This document shows positions 31,048 through 39,772 of a DNA stretch of 64,000 nt, one piece after another; positions within the stretch are counted from its first letter, which is position 1; each line of letters begins with the position of its first letter. The notes under the pieces are model-generated. The model did no database searches. It was not told the DNA's origin and worked only from the letters and a program-made list of their open reading frames with translations. Both the position numbers and the translations under genes were made by a program. Source of the DNA: CAVVPY01 sp963750295 (GTDB lineage: Bacteria > Actinomycetota > Actinomycetes > Mycobacteriales > Jatrophihabitantaceae); the NCBI GenBank assembly GCA_963750295.1, contig CAVVPY010000001.1, forward strand, positions 1 through 64,000. Reading direction: 5' to 3'.

Positions 31048-32426
31048 CTAGGCCAGGGCGTCCCAGATGCGCTGGTGGGCGACCAGCCCCGTGTATCGCC
31101 CGTCGCGAGCGTCGCCCTCGAGGTCGTCGCAGACCGGCGCGCTGAACAGGCGGTCACCGACGCCGTCCCGGCTGACGACGATGCAGCCGTGGGTGTGCCG
31201 GGTGAGACCGACGGTGAGCCGGCCAGCGTCGGCGTGGAACGCGTTGACGTCATCACGGCCGGAGAGTGGATGCCAGACGACGATGATCGCCTTCGTCGCG
31301 CCTGGATGGTGTTGAACGTCGCGACGGTCGGGGCGGTCGGCCCGATGCGTCCAAGCGTGACAAGGGCGCGTTGGATGGCAGCCTTCTGGTCGTGGTGCGC
31401 GACGAGGATGGCGACGTCATCGGCGGTGAGCCGCCGGTCGCCGTCGGGGTGACCGAGGACGGCGCCAAGGGAGAGGAGCCGGTCGGCAGTGCGCGCACAG
31501 GCGGTGGCAACAAGCGTGTCGTTCTGCGGGGCGACCCCGGCGGCGACGCGCTCGAGGACGAGACCGTCGGTCGCCATTCGCTGCAGCGCGGCATCGAGCG
31601 GATCACGCTGCAGCGGGATGGCGCCGAGGGTGGTCGGCACCTCGCGGGCGGCGTACATCGGAGTGGTCGGCGTGCCGGCGTACGCCGGGAGCTTCCCGGT
31701 GAGGTCGGTGGTGTGTGACGGGTTGCGGCGAGAGACGGGCAGGACGAAGTCGCGAACGCGACCGCGTTCACGGGCGACGATCGACGGCAATGGCTCGACA
31801 GGCGAGTCGAGCATCCCGGGGTAGTACTCGGTGTCGGGTAGCCACGGGAAGATCTGGCCGTTGTCACCGACGAGGGCTAGTTGTCGGGCGAGCGGGTTCA
31901 GCCGCAGCCACAGCGAGGACGGCGCCATCCAAGCCTCGTCGACGATGACGACGTCGAACGGCTCGACATGCTGGAGCTGCTGTCCGTTGACGCCGAACGG
32001 GGCGAGGAAGCTGAACTTCGACAACGTCATGACGTACAGCCCGGGCCGTCGCTGCAGGCGCTGTCGTGCCGGTGTGCCGCTGGTGGCGACGGCGAGGTTC
32101 GGCGGCCGCTGTCGCGCGAGCCGGATCCAATCGGGCATGGTGCCCCAGCTCGAACTCGCGGGCAGGAACGTGGTGGTCACGTCGGGCCAGACGGCAGTGA
32201 GTCGGGCCAGCGTTTCGACGACCTGGTCGTTCTGGGCCACCAGCAGTGCGACGCGCATACCGGTACGGGCCAGCGCGGCGGCCATCCGGATCGTGCCGGA
32301 GCTTTGACCGCCGGTCTTTCCGGCGCCGGCATGGGCGGCGATGACGACGTCGTCCCCCTGGCTGAGCGCGAGCAGCGCGCCGTCGGTGACCTGCTGAGCG
32401 GTTCGCGGGATGGTCGGGTCGGGCAT
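31048..32426 (-). CDS. Superfamily 1 helicase / AAA ATPase, frameshifted near its end
   Basis: About 459 codons from the ATG at 32,426. Walker A is AHAGAGKT at residues 31-38, motif II is VIVDEAWMAPSS, motif III is LALVGDNGQIFPW, and motif VI is GRLTVGLTRHTHGCIVV, all in SF1 order. A shift near 31,300 moves the last 85 residues (KAIIVVWHPLSGRDDVNAF onward, ending QRIWDALA) to another frame. The protein would unwind or translocate on nucleic acid using ATP. The stop codon of the upstream gene lies 11 bases before its start. Confidence 0.8.
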
Positions 32427-32437
32427 GGGTCCTGTTT

Positions 32438-33961
32438 CTAAAGCGTGTCGAGGGCGGCGAAGTCGATCGATGCGGGCCACGACGCGACCGGCGGTGCGGC
32501 GGTGATGTGTGCGCGGGTTGGCCACCACGGCCGCCCGCTGAACGGACGTTCGAGGCAGACGAGCCGGATCCGCGGTTGGCCGGTGAGGATGGCCGGGGAG
32601 TCGCGCAGCCGGTTCATCTGCGCGGTCACCGTGAGCGTGGCGCGCGCCGGTGTGACGCCGGACTGCACGTACAACTCACCTGTGACCGGTTCGGTGTGCG
32701 TGTCGTCGAGCCACCACCAGCCGCTGTTGCTGCGCGGGACGAGCGGCCGGTCCAGTTCGAGCTCGACGGTGCGGCCGTTGGCGCTGACAGCGAGCACACG
32801 TGCCGTGACGGCTTCGCCACGAGCTTGGGCGAGGGCGAACACGCGCCGGTCTCCACGCGCGGCGTCGATGAGCGCGCTGACGTTGAGCTTCTGGTTGTCC
32901 TCGGCGTCGCGGGCAGAGTTGAGCAGTGTGGGGAAGTCGCGCCAGGCCCGGTCGTGCCGGGCGCCGCGCTGCAGTGCCAGGTTGACGCGGTAGTCCGCGC
33001 GCTGCCGACGGACGTCGAGTCGCGGCAGCGCCGGTTGCGCGCGCACGATCTGGAATGCCTGCGACGTGGCGGCGTGGCGTATCTCGAGCTGCGCGGTGAC
33101 GTGCGCGGTGACGCCACTGACATGCGACGCAGTCTCGACGACGGCCGGGTCGACGCGGCGGAGCTGGTTGCCGCGGGCGGCGGCGTTGCGCAGCCGCTTG
33201 AACGCAGTGAGGGCGGGCACGAGCGTGCAGTTGTCCCACTCGGGTCGACGGCGGCGGACAGCGCCACCTGCTCCGCGGCTTCGATCTGGTCGAGCAGCGT
33301 GCCAGTGCCGGGCCCGAGGACGGGCAGATGCACGGGCGCGCCCGCGTAGCGCAGGCAGGCGAGCAGCACGGCCAGCTGGGCGGCTTCCTGCGCACCGGCG
33401 AGGGGGAACACCAGGTGGCCGGTGAGGGTGGTGATTGCGTCGGCGATGACGTCGCTGCCGGGCACCTGGCTCGCGGCGAGCACGGCACGGGTCAGCGCGT
33501 GCGCGTCCTTGCAGCGTTCGGCCTGAGCCTTGAGAAGGGCGTCGTGCTGGTATGGGCCGGGAAGCCACGGGGCGCGCATCCGGAACGTCCACGCCTTGAG
33601 GAAGTCCAGTGTGCTAGGGCCGTCGACCAGCAGCTGCAAGAGGCGGCCCGCCGTTGGTGGCGGCGGCCACGAGGGGGTCGAGGATATCTGCGAACGCGGC
33701 GCCGGCGCGGAGCGCGAGCGCGGGGTCACGCGGGTCACCTGCGACGACGATGGTGTGCGGTGTAGGGGCGTCGACGTCACCGACTGCGAACCCGACCGGG
33801 ACGTTCTCACCGGTCAGGCCGATGATGCTGAGCACCTGCGCGTGGTCGTACACGGCGACGTGCCGATGCTCTAGCAGCGTGACTGGCCGGCCCGAGTTGT
33901 GTGCCTGCAAGGTTGCGGCGAGCTGCAGCTGCGGGTCGACCGCGGGGATGATCGCGCTCAC
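32438..33961 (-). CDS. Hypothetical protein of candidate defence operon, frameshifted
   Basis: About 507 codons beginning with a GTG whose last two bases and following A form the upstream gene's TGA (GTGA overlap). First frame: VSAIIPAVDPQLQLAATLQA to about 33,650; second frame: AWTFRMRAPWLPGPYQHDAL to about 33,240; third frame: WDNCTLVPALTAFKRLRNAA to the stop. No motif recognised. The later part alternates strands and ends in a Pro-rich tail. Position between a nuclease and a helicase suggests a dedicated partner. Confidence 0.6.
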
Positions 33962-35425
33962 TGTCTGACCGCTTCTTCTTCGGCCTGGGCCGCGCCGGGA
34001 TGGCGGGCGTCGCCCACGGCAGCGACACGGGCGGTCCCAGCAGGTCGGCGCCGGTGGCGAGCGCGGCGGCGACCTCGGCCTCGGACGGTGTCGGCGAGGC
34101 GCCGGCTTGCAGCGCGTGCAGTCTGCTAACCGTGGGTACCGCAGCCAGCTGCGTGGCGAGCGCGCCGAGCCGGGTGGTGCTGTCATCGTTGGCGGCGAGC
34201 GCGCCGGCAGCGTCTGGCCGAGTGGGCAGCGGCTGAGGCAGCTCGGGTTCCAGGCGTTGAACCCGAGCAGTGTGTTGATCGCGTCGATGGTCGCTGTGCT
34301 GTTCGCCAAGTCGAGACGTGCCCCGCGCGCGACGGCGGTGGTGATCTGCGTGATGGCCCCGCTGACTGTCTGTGCCGCGCTCGGCCGCTGCGTGCAGGGC
34401 CCGCAGCGGGTCGGACAGGTCGATCCGAGTGAGCTTCGCGGTGGCAAGACCACCGGTCGACGGTGGGTTCACCACCAGGCCAGTTGTACGCACGGTCGCG
34501 GCCTGGGCGGCTGGCCACGTCGTTGTCGCCGCGGCACTGTACAGCGCGATCTGGATGGCGACGGCGGCGCGTTTGTCGCCGTTGTCGAGCCGGCCGAGCT
34601 TGCGCCATGACTTCGCGTCGCCGAGACGGTGATGCCGTCGTGCTCGGCCAGACCGGCGTGCCCAAGCGCCTCTCGGACGTCGGCGGTGGAAGGCCCGGGC
34701 GGGTAGACAATCGCGAAGTCGAACTCGCCGAACGCGCGCAGCGGCGTGCCGGCGAACGCGCTTGTCTCGACGACACCACGCAGCAGCGACGTCGGGCGTC
34801 GGCGCGGCCAGTGCGCGGGCGTGCGCGTCGCGGGTGTAGCGCTCGCGCTGCTGGTGGTAGTGCCGCCACTGCTGCTTGGTCGGCTTGCCGCCGGTTCCGG
34901 TGAGGCCGCCGGCGGTCGGTGGGTTGACGTGGTCGTTGACGTTAACCACGACGATGGTGGTCGCGTCCAGATAGCCGTCGGCCTGCAGCACTTGAAGCAG
35001 GGGCCGGCCGTCGGTAAGTACATTGGCGTCGTAGGTGTCGCCCTGCTGACGGGCGAGTTGGCTCATGCTCCGGCGTGGATCGGGGCCCACGCCGACGGCG
35101 AAGGCGTGCTCGGCGATGACATCGGGACTGATGCCCATCGCGGCAAGGACGGGCAACGTGCCGCAGTCGGGGTTGGCGGTGGCGCGAGAGGCCGCGCGGG
35201 AGTCGTACGGCTTCGCCGGCACGGCGCCGCGGAGCGCGTAAAGAGCAGGGCTTGTGGCGGGCGTTGCAGTGCGGCGAGAACGTGTCCTGGTCACGCGGCC
35301 GCTCCTCTGCGTCGAGGCGCGACGGTTGGACGTCGGACCGGCGTGGCGAGGTTCCGCTCGGCCAGCGCCCGTGACAAGCGCGCGTGGGCAGGGCAGCTGC
35401 GCGCGGCTGTGGACTCGGCAGTCAT
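33958..35425 (-). CDS. RecB/Cas4-like PD-(D/E)XK nuclease, frameshifted
   Basis: About 489 codons from the ATG at 35,425, which overlaps the upstream stop (ATGA). A central stretch reads GEFDFAIVYPP (first Asp), then ITV-type strand and GDAKSWRKLGRL (D-x-K), then AVAIQIALYSAAA (QxxxY). This spacing is that of the RecB/Cas4 nuclease motif set. Upstream text includes YDSRAASRATANPDCGTL and VVVNVNDHVNPPTAG. The C-terminus ends AQAEEEAVRQ. Frame shifts lie near 34,760, 34,630, 34,370 and 34,000. Predicted metal-dependent DNA end-processing nuclease, cytoplasmic. Confidence 0.65.
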
Positions 35426-35886
35426 GCCGCACCCTCCGCGTCGTCGGCGGGTGCCTCAACCGGTGGGAAGGGAGTTGACCCGCCGAAGACGGCAGCGATC
35501 ATGCCGCCCAGCGATTCAGCGAGCTGGCTGACCGCGTCGCAGGCCTGACTCAATGCCTGCGCGTTGACCGCGGGCGCCGTCAGCACGTCCTCGACGATGA
35601 CTAGCCCGTTCTTGGCATAGACATGTGCGCAGAGAGACGAGCCATTGGCGTCGTTGAGCTCATTGAGCAGCCGGGCTGTGGACTTGACGCTGTGCGCGGC
35701 GACTGCCCAGACCCGAACGCGCAGTGGGACGTGCGCAACGACGGAGACATAGCAGGCGGCGGTGCCTGCGCGGAAGGAGAAGTCGCCATCCTGGTCCGCG
35801 GCGACACGGCAGCGATTCCATGCCTCCTCGAGGCACCGTTCGACGTGTGACAGGAACCACGTCACCTTCATGTCGCCGTTCTGCAC
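35422..35886 (-). CDS. YbjN-like (T3SS-chaperone-fold) protein
   Basis: Intact, 154 residues. The first residues MQNGDMKVTWFL may begin at Met1 or Met6. The C-terminal half (GLVIVEDVLTAPAVNAQALS, then a long amphipathic helix AVSQLAESLGGMIAAVFGG) matches the YbjN/Tir-chaperone fold. Such proteins are chaperones or adaptors. It is the first gene of the minus-strand operon, followed by the nuclease gene through an ATGA overlap. Confidence 0.55.
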   Translation of the reverse strand: MQNGDMKVTWFLSHVERCLEEAWNRCRVAADQDGDFSFRAGTAACYVSVVAHVPLRVRVWAVAAHSVKSTARLLNELNDANGSSLCAHVYAKNGLVIVEDVLTAPAVNAQALSQACDAVSQLAESLGGMIAAVFGGSTPFPPVEAPADDAEGAA

Positions 35887-36319
35887 TGCGAGTCCCCCGT
35901 CACTCCGAATTGGCTTAGCAACAGGAGAAGGGGCGATGAGTGTGGAGGTGTAAAGCCTCGTGGTGATCGCATCTCGCAGGGCCTGCGCGCGTCCGGCCGT
36001 AACGCTGGCCGGCGACTGGGCGCTGTAGGTGCCCTCTGCGGGACCTTGTCGGCGAACGCGGAGGTCCAGACTCGGCCAGGGCCCAGGCGGCGAGCCGGCC
36101 GACAGACTTGCGCAGGTTTGGTGCCTTCAGCGAGCGGGACTGGCACGTCACCTCCGCGGCGAACTCACGCCTTACCGACTGATCGATGTGGGGGCACGGC
36201 ATACACGCGGTCCCGCCGTCAGCATCGACAAGATCGCGAGCTGCCCTCGCAGACGTTCAGGCGGCGGATCTGCACGCTCGCTGGGGGTCCGGACGCAGCA
36301 CGCCGACTCGTTCCTCGTT
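35887..36319. other. Gap upstream of the operon; no supported gene
   Basis: Several short frames cross here on both strands. One on the minus strand (36,202 to 35,915) begins MPCPHIDQSVRREFAAEVTC with a plausible helical stretch, and could be a frameshifted small gene heading the operon, but I see no domain and no clear ribosome site. The operon promoter should lie in this gap. Confidence 0.3.
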
Positions 36320-36503
36320 TACATGATCATCTGGTAGCCATTTTGGTAGCCATTTGCTTCGTTCGCGGTTGTTCGTGCTGTTCGATATTCGTCCGGAATC
36401 CCTTACGCAGCAGGCGATTCGGACGTCAGCGAACAACTGCGAATAATCGAACAGGCGGCTGGCAGTGTGGGGGTCAGGGGTTCGAGTCCCCTCAGCTCCA
36501 CCC
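36320..36503 (+). repeat. Attachment-site-like direct repeat, copy 1, ending in a tmRNA 3' end
   Basis: Starts TACATGATCATCTGGTAGCC, with two GGTAGCCA boxes 12 bases apart (36,333 and 36,345). Then comes a large imperfect dyad: GTTGTTCG with CGAACAAC, ATATTCG with CGAATAA, CCGGAATC with GATTCGG. It ends GGGGTTCGAGTCCCC and CAGCTCCACC. That last acceptor sequence is the tmRNA (ssrA) 3' end rather than an ordinary tRNA, and ssrA is a common integrase target. The rest of the tmRNA is absent, so this is an integration remnant. A copy about 17.3 kb away has the same orientation. Confidence 0.7.
36465..36503 (+). pseudogene. ssrA: 3' end fragment of tmRNA
   Basis: Only the T arm (AGGGG TTCGAGT CCCCT) and the 3' acceptor strand CAGCTCC plus A and CC can be seen. 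The 5' acceptor partner (GGGGCTG-type) is not found upstream within a plausible distance, so there is no functional RNA here. Confidence 0.6.
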
Positions 36504-36540
36504 AGAATCATTGGGGCTCCGACTCGGGTCGGAAGTCCGG

Positions 36541-36780
36541 CCGTGGACGCCGCGGATCTCCCCCGATCTGGTAGCGGCGGGTGTGCGCCGTCGCCATTGC
36601 GGCGCTTACCGCGCGGCGGTCGTGCCGCACATTGCTGAGCGGCCCCTTGCTTTCCCATCGGCGGCTCTCGCGGCGAGCGAGGAGGCGTCTGCCGAGGTGG
36701 CACGGTTCGACGCCGAGGTGGGCGGCGAGGTGGCCTCGTTTGCGGCGGTGTTGCTCCGCGAACACTCAGGACCGAGCGGC
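36541..36780 (+). pseudogene. N-terminal fragment of a Fic-family protein
   Basis: The frame reads PWTPRISPDLVAAG, then GAYRAAVVPHIAERPLAFPS, then ASAEVARFDAEVGGEVASFA and AVLLREHSG. This is the helical N-terminal domain of actinobacterial Fic (AMP-transfer) proteins. It ends before the catalytic HxFx(D/E)GNGR domain, where the antitoxin gene begins. It is a remnant next to the attachment-site repeat. Confidence 0.6.
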
Positions 36781-36781
36781 C

Positions 36782-37009
36782 ATGCACGCCGCCGATGAGA
36801 CGACAAGGATGACCCTGCGTTTGCCCCCTGAGGTCGCCGACACACTGCGGGCGTACGTCTTCGTGACCCGCCAGAGTGCGAACTCGGTGATGGTTGAGGC
36901 GCTCACGCAGTTCCTCGAGACGACCGGGCGAGACCGCATGGTCGCCGCGTCCACGTCTGACACGGCGATGCGGTTCGGAGCCATCCTCGACAAGCTAGGG
37001 AACAGCTGA
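36782..37009 (+). CDS. Ribbon-helix-helix antitoxin partner of Doc-like toxin
   Basis: 75 residues from the ATG at 36,782. The core TRMTLRLPPEVADTLRAYVF has the RHH pattern (basic beta strand, then two helices). A C-terminal extension (DTAMRFGAILDKLGNS) would bind the toxin. The next gene starts 6 bases after its stop, the usual antitoxin-toxin arrangement. It probably represses its own promoter. Confidence 0.7.
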   Translation: MHAADETTRMTLRLPPEVADTLRAYVFVTRQSANSVMVEALTQFLETTGRDRMVAASTSDTAMRFGAILDKLGNS

Positions 37010-37015
37010 CTTTCG

Positions 37016-37421
37016 ATGATCCTTTACCTGACCACCGACAACATCCTCGCCCAACTCGCGCAAACGCTGGGGCACCCAGTCGAGGTCCGCGACCGCGGCC
37101 TGATCGAGGCCGCGGTCCCGCTTCCGCGAGCGAGCGCAGGTCAGGGTTGATGCGTATCCGACGCTCCATAAGAAGGCGGCTGCCCTGCTGCACTCGCTTG
37201 CCACCACGCAGGGCCTTGTCGACGGGAATAAGCGTGCGGCGCTTTTGGCGACAAGGGCGATGCTGGACATCAACGGGTGGACGATCGAAGTCGATGACAT
37301 GTCGCTGTACTGGCTGATCATGGACGTCGCCGAAGGTCGACTGACAGAGGTGCAGAAGATTGCTGATCAACTGCGCAGCGTCAGCAAGCCGACCGAATAC
37401 CCGTCAAACGATCTTCTCTGA
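37016..37421 (+). CDS. Doc/Fic death-on-curing-type toxin, frameshifted; Gln at the catalytic His position
   Basis: About 134 codons. N-terminus LYLTTDNILAQLAQTLGHPV, then a shift near 37,145, then VDAYPTLHKKAAALLHSL and the Fic motif. The motif reads TTQGLVDGNKRAALLA, whereas relatives have NHALVDGNKR, so the His that starts HxFx(D/A)GNK is Gln here. Doc toxins phosphorylate EF-Tu. The lost His suggests an inactive toxin, but a nearby indel in ACCACGCAG could have caused the change, since CACGCA would restore His. Confidence 0.75.
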
Positions 37422-37708
37422 CGCCTCGCAGGGAGCACGGGCTTCTGTGGAGGAGTCTGACGGCCGGTTTGCTCTACCGGTTCGGCCGGCCGCGCTGACG
37501 GCGGGACCGTCACGACTCAGCGCCCGAGTGGATGTCACGCCTCGCCGGTTTGCTCGGCCGCGTCAACCTTCTCGGTGAGCGCGTCGTCCTCTATCGATCA
37601 GGAATCAAGAAGCTCGCGCACGAACCCGACCATAGCGTGGTGCATCACTGAAGTCGCAGTCGCCAACGTAGGCCGACGACCCTCGCGACTAGATGCTGAG
37701 ATGACCAC

Positions 37709-38923
37709 CTACGACCGGCCGTGGGGCGCGCGGCGCGCGGCGAGTACTGCGACATCGTCGAGGACAACGTCGTTACGGATCATTTCGTGCATGACGGCCG
37801 CACACACGGCCTCGGGGTGGGCTGTCGGGACGACGTGGGCCAGTTGGTCAAGACGTGCATCGAGGTCGGCGCCGCGCCGTTCGACCAGTCCGTCGGTGTA
37901 GAACAGCAGGACTGCTCCATCTGGCCACTCGATCTCGATCGAGGTGCGCGCTGCGTCGCGAAGGACGCCCAGCGGCGGTCCGACCGACAGCGTGACCAGG
38001 CGACCGGGCTCGCCTGGAGCCGCGAGAACGGGCGGCGGGTGCCCGGCCGAACAGATCCTGACCCGGTCATAGGGCGGGCGTGCGGTCGCGCACATCAACG
38101 TCACCATCGTGCCGATCTCGAAGTGTTGGACCTTGCGATCAGTCAGTTCCATAACTCGCTCGGGTGCCTCGCCGAGCAGCGCGTATGCGCGGAAAGCGCT
38201 CTTGACTCGTCCCATCACGACCGCCGCATCGAGCCCGTGACCAGCTACGTCACCGGTGACCAACCAGAGCTCGCCTGAGGGCAAGGAGAATGCGTCGTAC
38301 CAGTCCCCTCCGACCGCGCGGCCCGCGGCGGGCACATAGCGGGCGCCAAGCTCCACGCCGTCGGGAGCCGGGAGCCGAGTTGGTTGTAAGCCGCGCTCAA
38401 GCAACCCGGCTGCGGCCCCGTTGAGTGCCAAACGCATCGCGACGATCGCTGAGGCAACGCGTTCACCCGCTACCTGGAGCACCTCGACGTCATCGTCGGT
38501 GAAGGGCTCAGCGCGCAGCCGGCCGACGTGAAGCACGCCGATGACGTCGGCTCCGCTGAGCAACGGCACGCCGAGCATCACCTGAATCCCGGTCTCCCAC
38601 AGGATCGGGTTGGCCACCGTCGTGGCATCCACGCGGGCCAGGCGAACCGGTTGTCTGCGTGCGGCGATCGTGCCGGCAAAACCGTGGCCGAGCGTAATCC
38701 GCACGCCTTGGCGGACCTCCTCCTCCAACCCGCACGCCGCCCGCGCGACCAGGTGATCCGAACCCGGCTCACGTAGGAGGACCGCTGCCGTGTCGGTAAC
38801 CAGCGCACCTCGCACGCGGTCCAGCAGCTTGACGAGCATCTCATCGAGATCCAGGCGCGCCAGCTCGACGTCGGAGACGGCTGACAAGTTCGCCAGTCGA
38901 TCAGCGGCCTCCTGCGCATCCAC
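37709..38923 (-). CDS. GAF domain plus SpoIIE-type PP2C serine phosphatase
   Basis: Intact, 404 residues, GTG start at 38,923. Residues about 20-170 form a GAF domain (sensor); about 190-400 form the PPM/SpoIIE phosphatase (GGDWYDAFSLPSGELWLVTG, DVAGHGLDAAVVMGR, then FYTDGLVERRGADLD and the final NDVVLDDVAVLAAR). The Asp residues in DVAGHG, TDGL and DDVAV are metal ligands. Such proteins dephosphorylate anti-anti-sigma factors (RsbU-like). No rsb partner genes are in the neighbourhood. Confidence 0.9.
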   Translation of the reverse strand: MDAQEAADRLANLSAVSDVELARLDLDEMLVKLLDRVRGALVTDTAAVLLREPGSDHLVARAACGLEEEVRQGVRITLGHGFAGTIAARRQPVRLARVDATTVANPILWETGIQVMLGVPLLSGADVIGVLHVGRLRAEPFTDDDVEVLQVAGERVASAIVAMRLALNGAAAGLLERGLQPTRLPAPDGVELGARYVPAAGRAVGGDWYDAFSLPSGELWLVTGDVAGHGLDAAVVMGRVKSAFRAYALLGEAPERVMELTDRKVQHFEIGTMVTLMCATARPPYDRVRICSAGHPPPVLAAPGEPGRLVTLSVGPPLGVLRDAARTSIEIEWPDGAVLLFYTDGLVERRGADLDARLDQLAHVVPTAHPEAVCAAVMHEMIRNDVVLDDVAVLAARRAPHGRS

Positions 38924-39126
38924 CGACCCAGGCTACGCACCCGCGGTCCAGCGACGCAGTGCGGAGATTCGACCTCGCGGCGCGCGGTCGGCGACTCGAC
39001 GCACCACCACCGCAGCAACGACCGATCCGGTGTGCCAGCCATACACGGCGACGGGAGACGGGTGGGCCGACGGATACCTTGGACGCCTACCCACCGGCTA
39101 GCTTGTGGCACCAGGTCGTGGCGCAC

Positions 39127-39330
39127 TCAGATTGTCCCGGCCCGAGCTCCGGGGCGAGCGGCCGGCGCGGTGTCGGTGGCCGTTGTCGCCGCCGAACGGG
39201 CGAGCGAGAGCCTGGCGACGGCGGCCCAGAGCAGGAAGACCAGCGGCGCGAGGAAGCCGACCGGGGTCCAGAGGGCGATGCCGATGACCAGCGCCGGCTA
39301 GGCCAGCCAGGATGGGACTGTGCGGTGCGC
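39127..39330 (-). pseudogene. Remnant of an actinobacterial membrane protein
   Basis: On the minus strand the frame PALVIGIALWTPVGFLAPLV, then FLLWAAVARLSLARSAA, forms one transmembrane helix and a basic tail, preceded by an in-frame TAG. It matches the C-terminus of DUF4386-like membrane proteins. No full gene is present. Confidence 0.45.
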
Positions 39331-39420
39331 GATGCCGCCGCACGAGGACAACCCGTGGAGGCGCGTCGATGTGCAGTCGCCGCTTGCGGGCTGCACGAAG
39401 CGCTGCTAACGTACAACCAA

Positions 39421-39759
39421 ATGGTTGTATTTCTTGCCGCGAGTGACGCCGAGATCGACCGAGTGTTTCGCGCACTCGCTGACGCCACCCGACGCGACAT
39501 CGTGCGCCGCACGTTGACCGCTGAGGCCACCGTGTCGGAGCTCGCCGACCACTACGCGATGAGCTGGGCCGCGGTGCAAAAGCATGTTGCGGTGTTGGAA
39601 GGGGCTCAGCTCGTGACCAAGCACGCCCGCGGCCGCGAGCGCATCGTCCGCGGCAACCCCGCTCAGATCCAGCGCGTCCAAGCACTGCTCGACTCCTATG
39701 AACAACTCTGGCGGGCGCGCGTCGACCGCCTTGACGCGCTCCTCGCCGACGACGCCTGA
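39421..39759 (+). CDS. ArsR-family transcriptional regulator
   Basis: Intact, 112 residues from the ATG at 39,421. Winged helix: VFRALADATRRDIVRRTLTA, SELADHYAMSWAAVQKHVAV (recognition helix) and LEGAQLVTKHARGRER (wing). No Cys metal site, so it is the type that pairs with SRPBCC genes rather than a metal sensor. The next gene begins 13 bases after its stop and the two form a standard ArsR-AHSA1 pair. Confidence 0.9.
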   Translation: MVVFLAASDAEIDRVFRALADATRRDIVRRTLTAEATVSELADHYAMSWAAVQKHVAVLEGAQLVTKHARGRERIVRGNPAQIQRVQALLDSYEQLWRARVDRLDALLADDA

Positions 39760-39772
39760 AAGGGACTCGCCA

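Noticed and set aside
32445..35531. Several long plus-strand frames over the nuclease operon
   Set aside because: They are GC-driven shadows; helicase and nuclease motifs and coupled start-stop overlaps all lie on the minus strand.
36430..36503. A complete tRNA gene
   Set aside because: Only the T arm and the 3' acceptor strand exist; there is no D arm, anticodon arm or 5' acceptor strand.
36257..36787. Minus-strand frame containing GAEGTRTPDPHTAS
   Set aside because: This is the well-known false translation of a tRNA or tmRNA 3' end on the reverse strand; the DNA is an attachment-site remnant.
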